Shown one piece after another: positions 1-6,387 of a DNA stretch of 12,665 bases (its first letter is position 1; each line of letters opens with the position of its first letter). A program made the translations under genes and the position numbers. The notes beneath the pieces were generated by a model. It searched no databases, was not told where the DNA came from, and worked only from the letters and a program-made list of their open reading frames with translations. The DNA is from Lachnospiraceae bacterium OF09-6 (GTDB lineage Bacteria; Bacillota; Clostridia; Lachnospirales; Lachnospiraceae), in NCBI GenBank assembly GCA_003435055.1, contig QUMM01000049.1:1-12665 (forward strand), in the 5' to 3' direction.

Positions 1-12
1 TGGATAATTGTC

Positions 13-28
13 TATATTGTACAATATA
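13..28. promoter_or_regulatory. Perfect 16-bp palindrome, probable operator at the start of the left gene set
   Basis: The bases TATATTGTACAATATA read the same on both strands, with eight-base arms and no spacer. The inner TACAAT at 20-25 matches five of six bases of a -10 box, so the palindrome may overlie the promoter of the gene starting at 59; the matching -35 box would lie at or beyond the left edge of the window. Short AT-rich palindromes with a TTGTACAA core suit dimeric repressors such as GntR-type proteins, but no regulator for it is encoded nearby. The palindrome is seen; its role as an operator is inferred. Confidence 0.4.
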
Positions 29-58
29 AACACCAATAAAGCAATGGGTGAAAACAAA

Positions 59-478
59 ATGATGAAAAAAATAGATGATATTGTAAAAAATAAAAATGAA
101 GCAGAGAAACTACTGAAAACTGTTCGGGAAATTCTAAAAAGGAATGAAACTGGCGATATTGAACCATTAATGAAAAAGATTATTTTATGCAGACTCATGA
201 TTGAAGACGATGAAACAGATGATTTAAAAAAGCTGGCGATATTGAGCATAAAACAACAGGATCGGGAGAATGGTAAATTGTCAGATTCTGTTATTCTTTC
301 CAAAATAGAAAAATATGACTGCCATCAGACAAACTTGGTAGCACAAAAAAAGACACTTTTGATCATGTTTATCGAAAAGGAATTGGAACTGTGTTTTGAA
401 GATGAAGATGCCGTTGGAATCAATACCATACACGATTTATGTCAGATAATCTGGAAATATCAGGAGAAACAAGTATGA
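59..478 (+). CDS. Hypothetical helical protein, first gene of the suf/isomerase set
   Basis: A 139-residue protein that I do not recognise. It is rich in Lys, Glu, Asp, Leu and Ile, has four scattered cysteines (in ILC, YDC, ELC and DLC contexts), and has no signal peptide or membrane segment; it looks all-helical and cytoplasmic. I chose the ATG at 59 because GGGTGA lies about eight bases upstream; an ATG at 44 and a second ATG at 62 are alternatives. Its TGA overlaps the ATG of the cysteine desulfurase gene as ATGA, so the two are probably translationally coupled and their products may work together. It could be an adaptor or partner for the sulfur-transfer enzymes, but nothing in the sequence proves this. 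Confidence 0.6.
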   Translation: MMKKIDDIVKNKNEAEKLLKTVREILKRNETGDIEPLMKKIILCRLMIEDDETDDLKKLAILSIKQQDRENGKLSDSVILSKIEKYDCHQTNLVAQKKTLLIMFIEKELELCFEDEDAVGINTIHDLCQIIWKYQEKQV

Positions 479-1668
479 ATCAAACTGAAATCAGAAAAGC
501 CTTTCCTACATTTAAAAATGATAGCACACTCGTATACCTGGATAATGCTGCTACGACCCAAAAACCTCAGACCATGTTGGAACGTATCATGCATTATTAT
601 ACATACGAAAATGCAAACATCCACAGAGGAAATTACCCATTAAGTAATCATGCGCTAGAAATCTACGAGCAGTCAAAACAATCCGTATGTGACTGGATTG
701 ATGCAAACGACCGGGAAGAAATTGTTTATACCAAAAGCAGTACAGAAGCTGTAAATCTTCTGGCTCACATTTGTGAAGGAATAGTAAAACCAGGAAATAA
801 TATTGTGACAACAGAATTAGAGCATTCTTCTAATTATTTCCCGTGGAAAGAACTGTGTAAAAAGACGGGAGCAGAATTCCGGGTAGCCAAAGCAAATCCT
901 CAAGGATGCATTGAAGAAGGAGATATACAGCATTTCATTGACAAAAATACCAAAATAGTTACAGTTACCGGAATGTCCAATGTAACAGGCTTTATGCCGG
1001 ATTTGTTATCTATTTGCAAAACCGCTCACAAATACGGTGCCTTACTTGCAGTGGACGGAACACAGCTTGTTGCACACAAAAAGATTTCTGTAAAAAAATT
1101 AGACTGTGATTTTATGTTTTTTTCTGCCCATAAAATGTATGGACCTATGGGATTGGGCATTTTATACGGGAAGAAAAGTCTGTTGAATAGTTTGCCTCCA
1201 TTCCTTTTAGGCGGAGGAATGGTAAGTTTCTGTGATCACAATAAACTATGCTACCAATCAGGCAGCCTAAAATATGAAGCCGGTACACAAAATCTGTCAG
1301 CAGCAGCCGGTATGAAAGCAACCATTGATTTTCTACAGGAAAATCAGTTTGACAAATTGTTAGAAAATGAACGCCAGCTTGCTGCAAAAATGAGAGCAGC
1401 TGTTTCCGAAATAGAAGGTATCAAAATTCTGAATGCTCAAAATGACAGTCCTATATTCATTTTTGAAGCGGAACATATGGGTGCATACGATCTTGGTGTC
1501 ATGCTTGGACTTAGAAATATTGCAATTCGATGTGGCGCACATTGTGCGTATCCATTTATGAAAAGAATAAAAAAGCAAAGTGTATGTCGAATATCTCTTG
1601 GTATTTATAACAATGATGAAGATTTATATCGGCTAACATCTATTCTAAAAGAATGCAAAATAAGGTAA
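475..1668 (+). CDS. sufS: SufS-type cysteine desulfurase (class V aminotransferase fold)
   Basis: A PLP enzyme of 397 residues that should take sulfur from cysteine as an enzyme-bound persulfide, releasing alanine; cytoplasmic. Near the N-terminus is YLDNAATTQKP, the usual opening of the family. The PLP lysine is K220 in SAHKMYGPMGLG, preceded by the typical His. The sulfur-carrying cysteine is C357 in RCGAHCAYPF, matching the R-x-G-x-H-C-A-x-P signature of SufS-type group II enzymes. An ATG at 439 is in frame, but the ATG at 475 has AGGAGA just upstream and overlaps the previous stop, so it is preferred. A SufE partner follows five bases downstream. No SufB, SufC, SufD or SufU gene is present, so this may be a dedicated sulfur donor rather than the housekeeping Fe-S machinery. 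A selenocysteine lyase role is a less likely alternative. Confidence 0.93.
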   Translation: MNQTEIRKAFPTFKNDSTLVYLDNAATTQKPQTMLERIMHYYTYENANIHRGNYPLSNHALEIYEQSKQSVCDWIDANDREEIVYTKSSTEAVNLLAHICEGIVKPGNNIVTTELEHSSNYFPWKELCKKTGAEFRVAKANPQGCIEEGDIQHFIDKNTKIVTVTGMSNVTGFMPDLLSICKTAHKYGALLAVDGTQLVAHKKISVKKLDCDFMFFSAHKMYGPMGLGILYGKKSLLNSLPPFLLGGGMVSFCDHNKLCYQSGSLKYEAGTQNLSAAAGMKATIDFLQENQFDKLLENERQLAAKMRAAVSEIEGIKILNAQNDSPIFIFEAEHMGAYDLGVMLGLRNIAIRCGAHCAYPFMKRIKKQSVCRISLGIYNNDEDLYRLTSILKECKIR

Positions 1669-1673
1669 TTACA

Positions 1674-2075
1674 ATGAAAATTGAAGAAAAACAGCTGAAA
1701 TATCAGAAATATTTTGATCTATTAGATGATCCCTTGTCCCAAAGTGAATATCTGATACAACTGGGACTGAAACATAAGAAAGAGCCTGAACTACAAACAG
1801 ATTATTTTCGAATAGAAGGATGTAAGACTGCAATCTGGATAAAAACGAGCGAAAATACACCGACGGTATCCTTCCAGTGTGACAGCGATTCTCTTTTAGT
1901 AAAAGGCATACTGTCTATTTATGAAGATTTGTATCAGAGATGCAGCCAGGAGCAGATACAATCTCACCCACCTGCATTTTTAGAGAAAATATCAGAAGAT
2001 GTCATTTACCCAGAAATCAAAAGAAATGGCTTATTAAAATGTTACAAAAAAATTGCACATATAACATCTAATTAA
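1674..2075 (+). CDS. sufE: SufE-family sulfur acceptor
   Basis: A 133-residue protein of the SufE/CsdE fold, which accepts persulfide sulfur from SufS and stimulates its turnover. The family cysteine is C50 in RIEGCKTAIWI, close to the position of Cys51 in E. coli SufE. Further family marks are the F-x-CDSDSLLVKGILSI strand-helix (usually ADSDA-xx-VKG-LL) and the C-terminal P-E-I-KRNGLL stretch (usually SRxNGL). An upstream ATG at 1653 is in frame, but the ATG at 1674 has AAGG at a proper distance and starts just after the sufS stop, so it is preferred. Many Firmicutes use SufU instead of SufE, so a linked SufS-SufE pair fits a special-purpose sulfur relay. The acceptor beyond SufE is not evident in this window. 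Confidence 0.88.
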   Translation: MKIEEKQLKYQKYFDLLDDPLSQSEYLIQLGLKHKKEPELQTDYFRIEGCKTAIWIKTSENTPTVSFQCDSDSLLVKGILSIYEDLYQRCSQEQIQSHPPAFLEKISEDVIYPEIKRNGLLKCYKKIAHITSN

Positions 2076-2088
2076 GGAGGAAAAAGAA

Positions 2089-3288
2089 ATGAAGTATGCA
2101 ATGGATGTAAAAGTTAATTTAAGACCTGTATTTTCGAATCTGGTACACTCAGATTACTGGGAAGGTCCATGTCGAGTAGGTCCGGAAGAAACAGGGACAC
2201 CAGAATATGAGCGGCGGCTCGGAAAAGAAGAAATCAAACAATGGTATGAAGAGCTTAAAGAAAATATTGATCAGACTCGCTGCAATCTCATGGAACCGGT
2301 ATATCTGGAGTTTAATGAAAGCTTCGTAACCAGAGATACCGAATTCGAAAAACTGATTCCTGAAAATCATGAAGTAGATATTTATCTTATTACTTATCGT
2401 GTACCTGGAATAGAGCGTCTTCACAAACCGATTTCTATGATTAATCTGGGTCCTACACCGATTGATTTGATCGGATATTATCGCGATATCGGGCTGGAAG
2501 CATATATGGCTCATGATTATGAAGAATATAATAAAATCCTTACTTATATGCAAGTAAGAAAAGCAGTTGCCAATACAAAGATTTTGATTCTTTCAAATAC
2601 CGAACAGACTCCTGCATCCGTAAATACCAGTACCTACGATTTAACAAATTTGTTTATGCGGTATGGTATACGGAACAACCGTATTGATTTTCGCCAGATT
2701 ATGAAATATTTTAATGCAACGCCAATAGATGAAGAGATCACAAAAGAAGCAGATCTATTAGTTGAAGGGGCAAAGAAAGTTGAAATTGAAAAAAACTATG
2801 TATGTAATGATTTGCGTTATTTACATGCTGTAAGAAAAATGATGGAAGATTACGACTGCAATGCATTTACTACACCATGCAAAGAACTATGTGCCAGCCG
2901 AATTCCATGGGAAAATAAATTTGTACCATGCCTGTGCCATTCTATGAATAAAGACGATAGAATCCCATCGGCCTGTGAAGAGGACTTAGCCGTATGGATG
3001 GCAATGATGATGATGATGTATTTGACCAGACAGAGTGTATTCATGGGAAATCCGGTTCTGGTATTAAAAGGCAGCAAAACATTAGAACAATTGGGTATGC
3101 CGAATTTACTGACACAGCCTGGACAGACATTTGACCATGATGTTCTCGAGATTCATCATGCTGTTCCTACAAGAAAAATGAATGGTTTTGATAAACCCGA
3201 ACAGGATTATGAACTGGCACATTTCACGACCCACGGATGGGGAACGCATTATCATGTTGATATGAATGAGAACGAGGTCAGATTGTGA
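2089..3288 (+). CDS. FucI/AraA-superfamily sugar-isomerase-like protein, N-terminal part (split gene)
   Basis: The first 399 residues of a protein with the L-fucose/L-arabinose isomerase fold. AAGGAGG lies eight bases before the ATG. The family pattern C-E-x-D is seen at 296-299, followed by a helix and V-F-M-G-N-P at 317-322. In E. coli FucI the metal ligands are Glu337, Asp361 and His528; E297 and N321 here have the same 24-residue spacing, so the Asp position appears to be Asn. The last metal ligand would lie in the next frame. Six cysteines sit within 257-296, some of which are at positions common in the family. The frame stops at TGA 3286-3288, while the fold clearly continues in the -1 frame as R-L/V-T-F-G-R-F. 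Its place after sufS/sufE suggests a role in making or handling a sulfur-containing or other modified sugar, but that is a guess. The family assignment is from pattern, not alignment. Confidence 0.72.
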   Translation: MKYAMDVKVNLRPVFSNLVHSDYWEGPCRVGPEETGTPEYERRLGKEEIKQWYEELKENIDQTRCNLMEPVYLEFNESFVTRDTEFEKLIPENHEVDIYLITYRVPGIERLHKPISMINLGPTPIDLIGYYRDIGLEAYMAHDYEEYNKILTYMQVRKAVANTKILILSNTEQTPASVNTSTYDLTNLFMRYGIRNNRIDFRQIMKYFNATPIDEEITKEADLLVEGAKKVEIEKNYVCNDLRYLHAVRKMMEDYDCNAFTTPCKELCASRIPWENKFVPCLCHSMNKDDRIPSACEEDLAVWMAMMMMMYLTRQSVFMGNPVLVLKGSKTLEQLGMPNLLTQPGQTFDHDVLEIHHAVPTRKMNGFDKPEQDYELAHFTTHGWGTHYHVDMNENEVRL

Positions 3289-3539
3289 CTTTTGGTCGTT
3301 TTAATAGACGAGGAGATAAAATGATGGTTGCAGTTGGTCACACAATCGGATGTGAATTCAGACCAAATTATTGTAGCCCGGCTGTATATTACGATGTTGA
3401 AGGTGGTGCACGTGAGTTTAGGCAGGCACTGGCAAACGGAGGCTACGGTCACCATCAGGCTATTATTTATGGGAATCATGTAAAAGAGCTTCAGGAACTT
3501 GGCAAAATTGTTGGATTTGATGTAGAGTACTTTCATTAA
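3285..3539 (+). CDS. FucI/AraA-superfamily isomerase-like protein, C-terminal part (split gene)
   Basis: 84 residues that continue the upstream isomerase-like protein in the -1 frame. VTFGRFNRRGDKMMVAVG is the usual beta strand pair of the C-terminal domain, and GYGHHQAIIYGNHVKELQELGKIVGFDVEYF (H56 and H57) fits the end of the family, where a His completes the metal site. The GTG at 3285 overlaps the upstream TGA as GTGA, and GAGG at 3274-3277 lies seven bases before it, so it could be translated by coupled reinitiation as a separate subunit. The alternative is that a single base was lost from an ordinary intact gene, because the strand crosses the junction with no gap. The piece could not be catalytic by itself. 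Confidence 0.65.
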   Translation: MTFGRFNRRGDKMMVAVGHTIGCEFRPNYCSPAVYYDVEGGAREFRQALANGGYGHHQAIIYGNHVKELQELGKIVGFDVEYFH

Positions 3540-3556
3540 AGCTGTAACACTCAAGA

Positions 3557-3587
3557 GGTCTGTCGCAAAATGCGGCAGACCCTTTTT
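3557..3587 (+). terminator. Intrinsic terminator of the suf/isomerase gene set
   Basis: An 11-bp stem (GGTCTGTCGCA at 3557-3567 with TGCGGCAGACC at 3571-3581, one G-U pair) with an AAA loop is followed by C and five T. It sits 17 bases after the isomerase stop. The opposite strand lacks a T tract, so it serves the + strand only. The convergent MerR-type gene ends immediately after its T tract. Confidence 0.85.
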
Positions 3588-3588
3588 A

Positions 3589-4197
3589 TCATTTCTTTCT
3601 GTGTTTTCTGATTCTTCCAAACCATCCTGTTTCTTTGGCAGCCGCTACCATCTGACGGTTCTGATGCTGCCGGATCGACTCATCCAATTTCCGATAACGT
3701 TCTTCTTCCCTCTGTTCCTGCATATGTACCAGATAGTCCATCTCTCTGGAGAACGTTACTTCAATGTGCTTCTCAAGTGCTTCATTATTTTCCTTCACTA
3801 CCCGATCCACAATGCCTTCCACAAGATTTTCAAAATGCTTTAATTTCTCTGTATTCTCCTGTACAACCTGAAGTGGCTGTTCCTGCACAGATTCGTTCTT
3901 CTCTTCTGCAGGTTCTGATGTGCTTTCTCCGTCTTTCTCATCTGCCGGAGCATTTTGCTGCATCTGGTACTTTTCCAGCCCTTTCAGAATGGTTCTGATC
4001 GCTTTTAACTGAAGTCCTTTTTCCTTGAGTTCTTTCACTTTCTGAAATGTCTCAATATTTTCGCGGGTGTAATATCGATGTCCCAGTTCCGTCCTGCCAA
4101 TGGGAAGCTCCAGTTCCTCTTCCCAATAACGAAGGACATGCGCCTCTACTTCCACAATTTTGGCTGCATCTGAGATCAGATATCTCTCTTCCTCCAC
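3589..4197 (-). CDS. MerR-type HTH protein with coiled coil and basic tail (RacA-like layout)
   Basis: A 202-residue cytoplasmic DNA-binding protein. Residues 5-75 form a MerR-type winged HTH, with LRYWEEELELPIGR and G-H-RYYT-R as signatures. Residues 80-112 are an acidic, Gln- and Glu-rich linker. Residues 113-185 are charged and helical, likely a coiled coil for dimerisation. The tail GWFGRIRKHRKK is aromatic and basic. There is no ligand-binding cysteine cluster of the metal-sensing MerR type. The layout resembles B. subtilis RacA and related MerR-HTH/coiled-coil proteins, so a structural or chromosome-binding role is as likely as gene regulation. An ATG lies at 4212, but GGAGGG (4205-4210) lies seven bases ahead of the GTG at 4197, which makes the GTG the better start. 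It is a single gene, convergent with the suf set. Confidence 0.75.
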   Translation of the reverse strand: MEEERYLISDAAKIVEVEAHVLRYWEEELELPIGRTELGHRYYTRENIETFQKVKELKEKGLQLKAIRTILKGLEKYQMQQNAPADEKDGESTSEPAEEKNESVQEQPLQVVQENTEKLKHFENLVEGIVDRVVKENNEALEKHIEVTFSREMDYLVHMQEQREEERYRKLDESIRQHQNRQMVAAAKETGWFGRIRKHRKK

Positions 4198-4231
4198 CCT
4201 TGTTCCCTCCATATGTTATTTTTTCGATTAA

Positions 4232-4262
4232 AGTATAACATAGTCTGTCCCAATTCTGGCAA
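4232..4262 (-). promoter_or_regulatory. Possible promoter of the MerR-type gene
   Basis: On the - strand, TTGCCA (4257-4262) and TATACT (4232-4237) each match five of six bases of the sigma-A boxes, with a spacer of 19 bases; shifting the -10 by one base to TTATAC gives 18. The spacer is longer than ideal. It lies directly after the terminator-like region of the cupin gene, which supports independent transcription of the MerR-type gene. Confidence 0.35.
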
Positions 4263-4325
4263 AAAAGACATCGCAAGATTCGACGTTTTAAGAGCCACAC
4301 CAGTTTTCAACCTGATGTGGCTCTT
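4261..4325 (-). terminator. Two-part terminator-like structure at the end of the PTS operon
   Basis: On the - strand, a 14-bp stem (4312-4325 with 4290-4303, one G-U pair, eight-base loop) begins 47 bases after the cupin stop but has only two T residues after it. A second, weak five-pair stem (CGTCG/CGATG) follows and leads into TC and a run of six T at 4261-4266. Together they probably end the long operon. The hairpins are seen; their function as a terminator is inferred. The first might instead protect the mRNA 3' end. Confidence 0.5.
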
Positions 4326-4372
4326 CGAAGGGTTTATCTGAATAATGAGTAACTATCTTTTTCTTTCCTGTG

Positions 4373-4705
4373 CTATCTGGCATGAAACCAGAATAACACC
4401 AGAGGCTGATTTTGATCTGAAGCTCTCAGCTGATGCTCCACACCTGCCGGAACGATAAATGCCGTTTCTTTTTCCAACATACATTCTTCTGCCCCAACTC
4501 TTGCGCTTCCTTTTCCTTCCAGTACAATAAAGCCTTCCTGAAAGTCATGAACTGCAGCCGGTGTATATTCCGTATCACGGTAATAGCTGATACCACCGGC
4601 ACAATCATTGACGCATCCCTGCTTTTCACTTAACATAGGAAAAGAACTGTGTCCATTTCCTGAATTCATTTCCTGTACCTGATTCTTCTGAACAAAATAA
4701 GACAT
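4373..4705 (-). CDS. Small single-domain cupin, last gene of the PTS operon
   Basis: A 110-residue protein with one cupin barrel. Motif 1 is VHDFQEGFIVLEGKG, giving H53 and E57 as probable metal ligands; the first His of the usual HxH is Ala51. Motif 2 is FIVPAGVEHQL with H91. A 2-His/1-Glu metal site is therefore possible. Such small cupins include sugar-binding proteins, sugar or sugar-phosphate isomerases and oxygenases, and none can be chosen from sequence alone. AGGAGA lies about eight bases before the ATG, and the gap to the enzyme I stop is 15 bases, so it is in the same transcript as the PTS and aldolases. A role in processing the imported sugar phosphate or as a small sensor is inferred only from this position. 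Confidence 0.75.
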   Translation of the reverse strand: MSYFVQKNQVQEMNSGNGHSSFPMLSEKQGCVNDCAGGISYYRDTEYTPAAVHDFQEGFIVLEGKGSARVGAEECMLEKETAFIVPAGVEHQLRASDQNQPLVLFWFHAR

Positions 4706-4720
4706 TTCTATTTTCTCCTG

Positions 4721-6385
4721 CTATATTAATTTTCGTATTTCTGCTACCTTTGATGCCTGCAATACTTGTTCTACTTTATTCTCCATTTCACTTACAGAGG
4801 TCTGTAACACGCTATATCGAGCCTGATTTACCAATGATTTACTAACACTGACATAGCGAAGTCCCATCCCTATCATTAACTTCAGATATTTCGGATCCGA
4901 TCCTGCTTCTCCACATACGCTCACCTTCACATTATGTTTCTGACAAGTTTGGATAACATGACATATCATACGCACTACGGCCGGCTGATAAATTGTCTGA
5001 AGCGTATTCAAAGAGGCATTTCCTCTGTCTGCAGCCATTATATATTGGGTTAAATCATTGGTTCCGATACTGACAAAATCTACATTGCTCATAAATTGAT
5101 CTATGCAGATTGCCGCTGCAGGTGTTTCCACCATAATTCCGGTCTTAATATCCCGGCTGACTACACATCCTTCTTTACGTAATTTGTCGCAAACTTTTTT
5201 TAATAGTTGTTTTGCTTCTAAAAATTCTTCCAGTACATCTACCATCGGAAACATAATAGAAAATGATTTTCCATTCGATGCTCTGACCAGCGCTTCCAGC
5301 TGTTCCTCGAATAAAAAGCGTTCCTTTAAGCACAATCGTACCCCGCGACATCCCAAAAACGGATTCTCTTCTTTCGGAAGGTCTAAATACGAAATCTGCT
5401 TATCCCCTCCAATATCCAAAGTCCGAATAATCAGATCCTTATTTCCGACTTTGTCAAATACCTTCTGATATTCTTTTCTTTGTGCTTCAACATCTGGCTT
5501 CTTTTCCAAATCAGTGAATAAAAACTCTGTTCTGTACAGACCAATTCCGTATAGCGAAGAAAAGTCCATATCTGCAATATCTTTTGAACCGCCAATGTTT
5601 ACAGATATATGCACCTGCGTTCCATCTTCCGTATAGACTGGCCCTGGCTGCAAATGATTCATAATTTCTTTTTGTTTCATCCAGTTCTGATATCCGTTTT
5701 CCCAGTCAATCCGTGTTTCTTCATCAGGGCAAACAGTGATCACACCCTTTTCGCCATCCAGAAAAATAATATCCGACTCATGAATCTCTTCCAGATCTTT
5801 TACTCCTATGATTGCCGGAATGCCAAGCGTTTTAGCCAATATCACTACATGTGAGGTAGCTCCTCCAAACTTCGTAATCAGGCCAGCCAAACGCTTCTGA
5901 TCCAGTTTCATGGTATCTACTGGTGTAAGTTCATCAGCAGCCACAATATACGGTTGATCACCATCTGGAATGTGAAAAACTTTTTTCTGTCCATTCAGAC
6001 ATTCCAGGTGCATTTTCTTTAATGCCCTGATATCCTCTGCCCTTTGCTGCATGTACTCATTTTTCATGCTGTCAAATATCGCTGCATTTTCTTCAAATCC
6101 ATGCTCCAGAGCCTCTGCCAGTTCTCTGCCATTTTTCAAATGCTCTTCTACGCTTTCGTAAAGGCATGGATCTTCCAGAAGTGCAAGATATGCTTTGAAT
6201 ATTTTTCCGCTCTCTTCACCTAATTCCAGACAGGTTTTTTCATAAAGCTGTTCTGTCTGAAGAATACATTCCTTTTTTATTTCATCTAATGATTGCCTTT
6301 TTACTGATTGTTCTTTGACCTCTGCTGTTACTACAATGCCTTTGGCAAACCCTGTAGCCGCTGCCAGTCCGTTTATCTGTTTCAT
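4721..6385 (-). CDS. ptsI: PTS enzyme I (phosphoenolpyruvate-protein phosphotransferase)
   Basis: A 554-residue soluble enzyme that takes phosphate from PEP and passes it to HPr. The phosphorylated histidine is H179 in GGATSHVVILAK; the linker and PEP-binding barrel follow, with GCRGVRLCLK, SIGTNDLTQYIMAADRG and the active Cys491 in V-CGE-A-GSDP. The usual sequence at the last site is CGEMAGDP; here it is CGEAGSDP, so the loop is altered while Cys and Glu remain. Length is a little below the usual 570-575. GGAG within the end of the aldolase gene serves the ATG, only two bases after that gene's stop. Having its own enzyme I as well as HPr within a sugar operon is uncommon, since these are usually encoded once in a housekeeping ptsHI operon. 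I cannot tell from this window if another copy exists. Confidence 0.93.
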   Translation of the reverse strand: MKQINGLAAATGFAKGIVVTAEVKEQSVKRQSLDEIKKECILQTEQLYEKTCLELGEESGKIFKAYLALLEDPCLYESVEEHLKNGRELAEALEHGFEENAAIFDSMKNEYMQQRAEDIRALKKMHLECLNGQKKVFHIPDGDQPYIVAADELTPVDTMKLDQKRLAGLITKFGGATSHVVILAKTLGIPAIIGVKDLEEIHESDIIFLDGEKGVITVCPDEETRIDWENGYQNWMKQKEIMNHLQPGPVYTEDGTQVHISVNIGGSKDIADMDFSSLYGIGLYRTEFLFTDLEKKPDVEAQRKEYQKVFDKVGNKDLIIRTLDIGGDKQISYLDLPKEENPFLGCRGVRLCLKERFLFEEQLEALVRASNGKSFSIMFPMVDVLEEFLEAKQLLKKVCDKLRKEGCVVSRDIKTGIMVETPAAAICIDQFMSNVDFVSIGTNDLTQYIMAADRGNASLNTLQTIYQPAVVRMICHVIQTCQKHNVKVSVCGEAGSDPKYLKLMIGMGLRYVSVSKSLVNQARYSVLQTSVSEMENKVEQVLQASKVAEIRKLI

Positions 6386-6387
6386 GT

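Noticed and set aside
2149..2553. Open frame on the - strand across the isomerase-like gene
   Set aside because: It is antisense to a gene with a strong ribosome binding site and family motifs; its composition looks like a shadow.
3286..3288. TGA as selenocysteine or tryptophan codon in the isomerase-like gene
   Set aside because: Reading on in the same frame gives a short run unlike the family, while the -1 frame continues the conserved strand and C-terminal domain.
4052..4300. Open frame on the - strand over the MerR-type start and its upstream region
   Set aside because: It overlaps the HTH coding sequence in another frame and spans the terminator and promoter region; no support as a gene.
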